Source of the DNA: Bacteroidales bacterium UBA1197 | Lineage (GTDB): Bacteria; Bacteroidota; Bacteroidia; Bacteroidales; UBA932 | DNA length: 11,270 bases | Assembly (NCBI GenBank): GCA_002309995.1 | Contig: DBYB01000034.1 | Location: 1 to 11,270 of the forward strand | Direction: 5' to 3' | In this document: piece after piece, positions 6,473 through 11,270 of the stretch | How positions within the stretch are numbered: the first letter of the stretch is position 1 | Layout: each line of letters opens with the position of its first letter | The notes under the pieces: model-generated | The model's database searches: none | What the model saw: the letters and a program-made list of their open reading frames with translations, nothing else | Told to the model about the DNA's origin: nothing | Translations under genes and position numbers: made by a program

Positions 6473-6486
6473 ATTATGTTGTTTTT
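6446..6486 (-). repeat. Duplicated leader and signal-peptide start, copy 2
   Basis: These 41 bases are identical to 4042-4082, again spanning the leader and the first codons of a lipoprotein gene. The first lipoprotein of the cluster (start 9131) lacks this leader and has an unrelated signal peptide. Confidence 0.8.
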
Positions 6487-6497
6487 ATTATTCGGGG

Positions 6498-6701
6498 TTA
6501 GTTGCGGACAAGCCGCACGGGCTGATAGTTGTTGGACTTAAAGTTGTAGTTAGTGGCGCTAACAGAGCTGCTATAGAAGTACAAGTAATACGCGTTTGCA
6601 GTCCAAGAGGAGTACTGCGTAGCAGACCAATGGTAGCCGCCGCCACCACCATCGCTCCAGGAACTGCCATAGTAGTACCCTGCCGCCGGCAAGAAAACGC
6701 A
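6498..6701 (-). other. Candidate hypervariable C-terminal region of the large lipoprotein
   Basis: The block of 30 bases at 6672-6701 is identical to 2539-2568 in the last gene, and the stop-proximal CCC-GTG end is shared. Between them, 33 alignable codons show 27 substitutions at positions 1-2 and 3 at position 3 by hand count. Aromatic, Ser and Asn NNY codons dominate. This looks like a DGR-type variable region or an exchanged cassette. Confidence 0.45.
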
Positions 6702-9131
6702 ACCGCCGGTTACGAGGATCTCAAGATCGTCGTAGGTGATGCAGTTGGTGCTTACGCTCCAGGAAGCAGCGGCGCCAACGGTACCTTTCATCCTCGGGCA
6801 AGAGACGGTTGCCCCGTCAGGAATGAGAAGCAGGCCGGCAATGTAGTTTGTGCGGCTGACCGCGCCGCCGTCGGCGACGCCTGCTGAGCCACCCATCTCG
6901 TAAGTGGTTAGACCTTGGCCTGCTAAGGTACTTCCGGTCAGATTGATTACAATTTGTGCAAAGCCTTTGCTGAGGGTGGTTGAACCGACCTTTGTGGTGG
7001 ATGTGGGAGCGGTATTAATGATGGTATCCCACTCACTCTGCGTAGGGATACGCCAGGTATTAACTCCATCATTATATACCGTTCCGGTGATTGTTCCACT
7101 CGTGGTTGTGAAAGCTGTTGAGAGGTCGGGCCAAGAGAAGTAATGCTTCGCGCGTCCTGCTGCTGTACCGAAAGCTGCCATAACTGAAGCAAGTCCGTCA
7201 AGTTCTCCTGTTACTCCATATGCTGAGCTCTCGTACTTCAAGATTCCCGGATACAGGTATTTGTCGCGGAACTTGTACTTTTCGCCGGGAGCGGTGATGG
7301 TTATGGTGGTCCTGTCTTCGCACGGGAAGTCGGTCAGTGAGGCGGTTATGCCGTCGGCGTATTTGGTGGCGACGGAGACGGTGATCGTGGAGGTACCTTC
7401 GGCGACGCCGGTAGCTGTAGCTGCGGCCTGGCCGGTGGCTATGGCGGGCTGTGCACTGCCTGAAACGGTGATTTTGGCAGGAGTTGCGGAGCTCCACTCG
7501 AGAAGGTCGGCGGGATACGCGGTTGGTGTGCCGTATGAGGTACAGGTTACGGTGGCCGTGAGGTCAACTGTATCATCCGGCCTCACGAAGTCTTGAGCCG
7601 CCGTGAGGGTGATGCCTGTAGGAGCGTTGACGTAGACGTTGTAGGAGAGGGTGTAGGGGGTGGAGCCGTCGTTGGGGGTGACGGTGGCGGTGACGGTGGC
7701 TTCGCCGGGGGCGACGGCGCGGATTTCACCGGTGCTCTGGTTCAGGTAGATGACTCCATATGCGGGGCTGCAGGACCAGGAGGCGGAGACGTCGGAGAAG
7801 ATGTTGCCGGAACGGTTGACGGCGGTGACGGTGCGCTGGGCGGTCTCGGTGCGCCAGAGATACATGTCGGAGGCGTCGCTGAGGGCTATGTGGTCGAGTT
7901 CCTCCCAGGCGAAGTCCTGCTCGATGTGGGCGCCGCTGAACCACTTGACTTCGTCCCGCAATTCGGTATATGCGTCGAAGTCGAGGTCGTCGATCCAATC
8001 GATGTTGTTGACTGCTTCGGCTCCTATCCACCAGACTACGCCGTCCATTATCTGGAGGCTGAAGTCCCAGGAGATGCTGTCGTCGATGGTTGCATCCACG
8101 ACGACGGGGAAACTGAGGCCGCTGATGCGGTATTTACAGTAGGGATCAAACTGCACGAAGGCGCCGCCTGCGGTCTTGAGGGTAATCCTGCGAGTGACCG
8201 TTGCGCCTCCGTCGAAGGAGCCTTTGAACTCCAGGGTGATGCCGTTTGAGAAGGTCTGCGGCAGGGTGAAGACGGTGAGTTTGAGGTTGGGGTTGGTGGC
8301 GTTGAGGAGCGCGAGGTCGTCGGTGGAATCCTCGTCGTCGCCGTTGAGGTCCATAGTGATGACGTTGGAGGCGTCGGCAATGGAGGCTACGGCGTTATAT
8401 GAGCCTGCGCTCACGGTGAAGGTGCCTGCGAGCTTGTCGCCTTCAGCGCCCTTGATTTTGAACTCGGAGAGGTTGACGGTGGTGTAGGCTCCCTTGTTTA
8501 TGACTACCTCGAATGCCGTGAACTGCGGGGTGAACGCCAGAGGAACGGTGGGGTTGGCAGCGGGGTCAAGCCCTGTTTTGGATGCGAGCATAGGGGCGTA
8601 GGAGGCCATACGTGGCACCAGTTCGATGGTGCCTGCGGAGGTGCTGCTGCTCAGGGGCTCCTGGGTGGCAGGCATTGTGAATACCATCGTGCCTTCACTG
8701 AAAGTGTTGCCGCCGGAGGGCGTCGGGTACATAGCGTAGAAAGCGTGCTCGCCAGCTTCATTATTCCACTGGAGTGAGTTGGCGTCGGCCGAGGGGGTGA
8801 TGGTCGCCGTGCTTATGAGACTGGCGTTGGAGTGGCTCTTGACGCGGAAGTCTGCCTCGTGAACGCTCGGCTTTTCGTAAACATAGGCCTGGGGGGAGTA
8901 AACGCGTATGACGTCGCCGTCGATCCATTCGATGCGCTGCTGTCCCTCGGAGGGGAGTCCCGAGTAGGCAGTCTTGGTGGCTCGCTCGGGGCTGAGGAAC
9001 CCGGTGCTCTGGGCCTTGAAGTTGATGCCCCTGCGGGCGATGAGTCCCTCGCGGGTGCAGGATGATGAGAGTGCGGCCGCGAGCAGGAGGGTGATGGCAA
9101 TCGCCGGAGTGATTATTCTATTCCCATTCAT
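6498..9131 (-). CDS. Large fimbrillin-type lipoprotein with Trp-rich insert, two Ig-like modules and FISUMP-like domain
   Basis: This 877-aa protein starts with MNGNRIITP and a hydrophobic helix ending in the lipobox LSSS-Cys25. Residues 45-342 are fimbrillin-like: RIEWIDGDVIRVYSP (66-80), HAFYAMYPTP (129-138), ASYAPMLAS (176-184) and YCKYRISGLSFPV (331-343). Residues 346-426 are an acidic stretch with seven Trp, absent from both paralogues. Residues 422-612 hold two BIG2-like modules closely matching the middle paralogue (YNVYVNAPTGITL, GVAEGTSTITVSV). Residues 615-877 are the FISUMP/DUF1566-like domain: KYKFRDKYLYPGIL (618-631), WRIPTQSEW (693-701), GLLLIPDG (766-773), GCVFLPAAGYY (810-820), HWSATQ (834-839) and PVRLVRN. 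The start at 9131 places the signal peptide at the N-terminus; 29 codons upstream in the same frame encode no signal-like sequence and overlap the small gene before it. Its role is inferred as a surface adhesin or pilus component. Confidence 0.87.
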   Translation of the reverse strand: MNGNRIITPAIAITLLLAAALSSSCTREGLIARRGINFKAQSTGFLSPERATKTAYSGLPSEGQQRIEWIDGDVIRVYSPQAYVYEKPSVHEADFRVKSHSNASLISTATITPSADANSLQWNNEAGEHAFYAMYPTPSGGNTFSEGTMVFTMPATQEPLSSSTSAGTIELVPRMASYAPMLASKTGLDPAANPTVPLAFTPQFTAFEVVINKGAYTTVNLSEFKIKGAEGDKLAGTFTVSAGSYNAVASIADASNVITMDLNGDDEDSTDDLALLNATNPNLKLTVFTLPQTFSNGITLEFKGSFDGGATVTRRITLKTAGGAFVQFDPYCKYRISGLSFPVVVDATIDDSISWDFSLQIMDGVVWWIGAEAVNNIDWIDDLDFDAYTELRDEVKWFSGAHIEQDFAWEELDHIALSDASDMYLWRTETAQRTVTAVNRSGNIFSDVSASWSCSPAYGVIYLNQSTGEIRAVAPGEATVTATVTPNDGSTPYTLSYNVYVNAPTGITLTAAQDFVRPDDTVDLTATVTCTSYGTPTAYPADLLEWSSATPAKITVSGSAQPAIATGQAAATATGVAEGTSTITVSVATKYADGITASLTDFPCEDRTTITITAPGEKYKFRDKYLYPGILKYESSAYGVTGELDGLASVMAAFGTAAGRAKHYFSWPDLSTAFTTTSGTITGTVYNDGVNTWRIPTQSEWDTIINTAPTSTTKVGSTTLSKGFAQIVINLTGSTLAGQGLTTYEMGGSAGVADGGAVSRTNYIAGLLLIPDGATVSCPRMKGTVGAAASWSVSTNCITYDDLEILVTGGCVFLPAAGYYYGSSWSDGGGGGYHWSATQYSSWTANAYYLYFYSSSVSATNYNFKSNNYQPVRLVRN

Positions 9132-9303
9132 GGCTGAAACTGGTGGTGTTGGAAAAGTCTTTCTCTTCGTACGACTGAGCGGCGGTGGTGACTCCTCCTG
9201 CGTTAAACTTGTCCACAACGCTGCCAGCGAGTATGCGTGACTCCAGCGAGAGCGGGAGGTCCGGGCTCAGGCGTGGCGGCGTGTATGTGATCCTTTTGTT
9301 CAT
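9118..9303 (-). CDS. Small 61-aa protein between the antiterminator and lipoprotein genes
   Basis: The product starts MNKRITYTPPRLSPDLPLSL and ends in an acidic, aromatic tail (TTSFSHEWE). It has no signal peptide or membrane helix and I know no domain for it. Short proteins of this style, with a basic start, a Pro-rich N-terminus and an acidic tail, sit just before fimbrillin-type genes in Bacteroidales as far as I recall; a function is not established. Its ATG overlaps the TGA of the antiterminator gene (ATGA, 9300-9303), and its stop lies 14 nt inside the next gene. Both overlaps indicate translational coupling and argue that it is real. Confidence 0.7.
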   Translation of the reverse strand: MNKRITYTPPRLSPDLPLSLESRILAGSVVDKFNAGGVTTAAQSYEEKDFSNTTSFSHEWE

Positions 9304-9833
9304 ATATTTTGTATTTTTCTGTTAGCTTGTTCGAGCCAGGCGCGGGGGACGCGGGCGCTGGCGAAGACCATTCCGGCGAGGGACACGACGACGTAGAGCT
9401 TGCCCTGGAGTTCGAGGACGTTGCCCTCGACGCCCTTGAGGGGGCCGCGGGTGATGCGCACGCGGTCGCCGACGGCGAGGGGCCGGTCGATGAGGCCGCC
9501 CTCGGTGATGCTGACTTCGAGGACCTTGCGGAAATCGTCCATCTGCTTGTCGGGGACGGTGAGCATCGTGTGGCGGACGTAGTCGAAGAGGTAGTTGACG
9601 GGGAGTGCGCGCTCGGTGCGGAGCTCGCAGGCTGTGCGCTTGTCGGCGCGGATGAATACGAGGTTGTTGATGAGCGGGCGCTCGCGGAGCTGTCCGCGGT
9701 AGTTGCGTCGCTTCTCGCTGGGTATGAAGTGCTCCACGCCGAGCGCCTCGAGCCGGTCCCGAATGCCGAGTTCCTGCCCGTAGCGCGTGCGCGCAGCGTA
9801 CCAATGAGTATTATTGAGCGTCGCTTCTGCCAT
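9300..9833 (-). CDS. UpxY-type NusG-like transcription antiterminator
   Basis: This 177-aa protein is a NusG paralogue of the UpxY class, which binds RNA polymerase and promotes read-through of surface-polysaccharide operons in Bacteroidota. The NGN domain spans about residues 9-110: THWYAARTRYGQE (9-21), the conserved VEHFIPSEKRR (33-43) and INNLVFIRADK (55-65). The KOW domain is at 119-152: LAVGDRVRITRGPLKGVEG. The start at 9833 gives the typical short N-terminus before WYA; a longer open frame upstream would run into the sugar-transferase gene. The gene begins 7 bp after that gene's stop and ends overlapping the next. Lying mid-cluster rather than at the 5' end, it may relieve premature termination or polarity before the long lipoprotein genes. 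Confidence 0.92.
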   Translation of the reverse strand: MAEATLNNTHWYAARTRYGQELGIRDRLEALGVEHFIPSEKRRNYRGQLRERPLINNLVFIRADKRTACELRTERALPVNYLFDYVRHTMLTVPDKQMDDFRKVLEVSITEGGLIDRPLAVGDRVRITRGPLKGVEGNVLELQGKLYVVVSLAGMVFASARVPRAWLEQANRKIQNI

Positions 9834-9840
9834 ATCGTGC

Positions 9841-11217
9841 CTAAAACTTCTTTCCTGAGACGATGCTGAGGAACGTGAGCCCGAGGACCTGTGCGTCGAA
9901 GAGCAACGAGTGGTTGCGGAGGTAGTACAGGTCGAGGTCGAGGCGCGTGAGCATCTTCTCGAGGGTGTCCGTGTAGCCGTTATACAGTGTGGCATAGCTC
10001 GTTACGCCTGGCCTGATCTGGTACAGGTAGCGGTAACGGGGGTTCTGCCGCATAATTTCATCTATGTAGCACTGGCGCTCGGGGCGATAGCCGATGAAGG
10101 ACATATCGCCTCGGAGGACGTTCCAGAGCTGGGGAAGTTCGTCGAGGTGGTGCTTGCGAAGGAAGGCGCCGACGCGTGTAAGTCGCGGGTCGGAGTCGCC
10201 GGCGTAGAGCTGCGGCTCACCGTCGGCCTCGGCGTCCTTGCGCATTGAGCGGAACTTGAGGATGTGGAATGGCCGTCCGTCCTTGCCGATGCGTTCCTGG
10301 CGGAAGAGCACGGGGTCGCCGTCCTCGGCCTTGATTGCGATTGCGCAGATGGCTGCGAGGGGCGAGAAGAGAATGAGTAGGAGGGCGGAGAGGACGATGT
10401 CGAAGGCGCGCTTGAGGAGCTGCCCGGCGCCTGACATTCCGTCACTGACGGGGGCTGAGTCTGCCTTGGGCGCGGAGTTTACGCCGCTGCCATCGCCTTC
10501 GTAAGTTGTTGATTCAGAGCGAGAAGAATGCGATGGGGGGGGGGTGGATATTCTAGGGAAACAGACGCAGTCTATTCCGCCGAGGCGCCACTCGAGGGCG
10601 CTGAGGTCGTCCTGCCCGGCGCAGTGATAGACTACGGTGTCGCGGATGACGCTGCCAGCGAGGGCCGGGTCTTCCGTGATGAATCCCACCACGTTGTATT
10701 CGTCTTCGAGGGATGCGGCGAGCTGCACGGAGTCGTCGCTGGTTCCGACGACGAGTGCGTTCTTGCGCGCGGCTTCTTCCTTTACGCGGTTGACCTCGCT
10801 GCGTGAGAACACGCGTGCGGCGAAGCGGATGTAGAGGAGGAGCAGGGTGGTGATCATCGTGTCGGTGAGAACCGCTACGACGGCGAGGGCTGCGCTGGGC
10901 ATCGGCACGAGGTGCAGGAGGACTGCCAGAGCCATCACGGCCTCCTTGATTGCCACGGCTCCGAGGAGTCTTGCGGAGGAAGACACTGTGGCCCAGCGGC
11001 GCACGACCTTATGGCTGCCGGAGACGAGCATCCCCAGCAGGGAAGCAGCAAGCGACAGTCCCAGCCACACCAGCACCATGCGGGTGAAGCCGGGAATCGG
11101 CTCGCTGAGCCAGCGCACCAACAGCACCGCCAGCAGGGAGGCCCCCGCCGACAGGCCGCAGTCCTGCGCCAGCACCAACAATGCTCCCGGCTGCCTTTCG
11201 GCCACGCCGTTTGTCAT
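9841..11217 (-). CDS. Polyprenyl-phosphate sugar-1-phosphate transferase (initiating glycosyltransferase, WbaP/PglC superfamily)
   Basis: This 458-aa membrane enzyme transfers a sugar phosphate from a nucleotide sugar to undecaprenyl phosphate, the first step of surface glycan assembly. Four predicted membrane helices (about 13-34, 45-64, 84-104, 108-131) precede a Rossmann-like segment (NALVVGTSDDS, 153-163). A Ser/Pro linker at 222-262 follows. The catalytic domain occupies 268-458: KRAFDIVLSALLLILFSPL (269-287), DPVLFRQERIGKDGRPFHIL (301-320) with KFRSM (321-325), the Asp359-Glu360 dyad in HHLDELPQLWNVLRGDMSF and GYRPERQ, then IRPGVTSYATLYNGY (401-415). I chose ATG 11217; a TTG four codons upstream is possible. 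A C10 run in the linker (10535-10544) could make the gene phase-variable. It is the first gene of the cluster in this window. Confidence 0.92.
   Translation of the reverse strand: MTNGVAERQPGALLVLAQDCGLSAGASLLAVLLVRWLSEPIPGFTRMVLVWLGLSLAASLLGMLVSGSHKVVRRWATVSSSARLLGAVAIKEAVMALAVLLHLVPMPSAALAVVAVLTDTMITTLLLLYIRFAARVFSRSEVNRVKEEAARKNALVVGTSDDSVQLAASLEDEYNVVGFITEDPALAGSVIRDTVVYHCAGQDDLSALEWRLGGIDCVCFPRISTPPPSHSSRSESTTYEGDGSGVNSAPKADSAPVSDGMSGAGQLLKRAFDIVLSALLLILFSPLAAICAIAIKAEDGDPVLFRQERIGKDGRPFHILKFRSMRKDAEADGEPQLYAGDSDPRLTRVGAFLRKHHLDELPQLWNVLRGDMSFIGYRPERQCYIDEIMRQNPRYRYLYQIRPGVTSYATLYNGYTDTLEKMLTRLDLDLYYLRNHSLLFDAQVLGLTFLSIVSGKKF
10535..10544. repeat. G10/C10 homopolymer inside the sugar-transferase gene
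   Basis: Ten consecutive G on the + strand (C on the coding strand) encode Thr225 to Pro228 in the linker of the transferase. Runs of this length are classical slipped-strand sites. A length change not divisible by three would stop translation before the catalytic domain. Restart at Met261, just before KRAFDIV, might give a short PglC-like product. Confidence 0.85.
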
Positions 11218-11270
11218 CTTCGCTTCCAAAATCTTTTTCGTCTATTTAGGGACTATCGCGAAATAGTCAA
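11218..11270. promoter_or_regulatory. Upstream region of the leftward cluster with a small inverted repeat
   Basis: GACTAT (11251-11256) and ATAGTC (11263-11268) flank CGCGAA. An alternative pairing is CTATTT (11242-11247) with AAATAG (11261-11266). The two are mutually exclusive. The window ends here, so I cannot tell a promoter or operator from the end of an upstream gene. No clear Bacteroidota promoter is visible in the 53 bases available. Confidence 0.3.

Noticed and set aside
7593..8249. 218-codon open frame opposite the large lipoprotein gene
   Set aside because: It is antisense shadow with low-complexity Gly/Val/Asp content and no family motif.
11242..11268. Invertible promoter flanked by inverted repeats
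   Set aside because: Arms are only 6 bp with a 6-nt spacer. Known Bacteroides invertible promoters have longer arms far apart, and no invertase is seen.

Overview
The window looks like an accessory, surface-variation locus of a member of the Bacteroidota, most likely a gut-type Bacteroidales. The evidence is a UpxY/NusG-type antiterminator, three fimbrillin-type lipoproteins with a C-terminal FISUMP/DUF1566-like lectin-fold domain, a PDDEXK_2-type Rpn nuclease, and start codons with A-rich leaders rather than clear Shine-Dalgarno sites. Nothing in the sequence lets me name a genus.

Left part, rightward (1-2106). The tail of one Rpn-type (recombination-promoting nuclease / PD-(D/E)XK) gene ends at 195 and is followed by a strong terminator. 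About 750 bp without a credible gene follow; they are packed with palindromes, including four copies of an approximately 42-45-nt imperfect inverted repeat. Then comes a complete Rpn gene (1021-2040) with its own terminator, which has the same 11-bp stem as the first. Inside this gene a GGAGG plus ATG-ATG sits just upstream of the C-terminal tail, fitting the intragenic small-antitoxin arrangement known for Rpn proteins.

Right part, leftward (11217 down to about 2311). A compact cluster reads: polyprenyl-phosphate sugar transferase, UpxY-like antiterminator, a 61-aa small protein, then three lipoproteins of 877, 778 and 563 aa, ending at a hairpin plus T-rich terminator at 2307-2343. Gaps are 7 bp, a 4-nt overlap, a 14-nt overlap, 25 bp and 67 bp, so one transcript is likely. 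It converges on the Rpn gene.

The three lipoproteins form a modular series: fimbrillin-like head plus Trp-rich insert plus two Ig-like modules plus FISUMP; fimbrillin plus two Ig-like modules plus FISUMP; and fimbrillin plus FISUMP only. The most striking signal is in their last 60-70 codons. Between the first and last paralogue, flanks of 30 identical nucleotides enclose a stretch where I count 27 substitutions at codon positions 1-2 and only 3 at position 3 (33 aligned codons), while in the 15 codons just upstream 12 third positions differ. That is the pattern expected of AAY-templated diversification by a diversity-generating retroelement (DGR), or of a recently exchanged segment under strong diversifying selection. 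No reverse transcriptase or template repeat is visible here, so the source would have to lie outside the window.

A second variation mechanism may be a G10/C10 homopolymer inside the sugar-transferase gene, between its membrane/Rossmann part and its catalytic domain. Slippage there would switch the catalytic half off. Together the locus reads as a regulated, potentially phase-variable and diversifiable adhesin and surface-polysaccharide module beside a mobile or defence-type nuclease pair.
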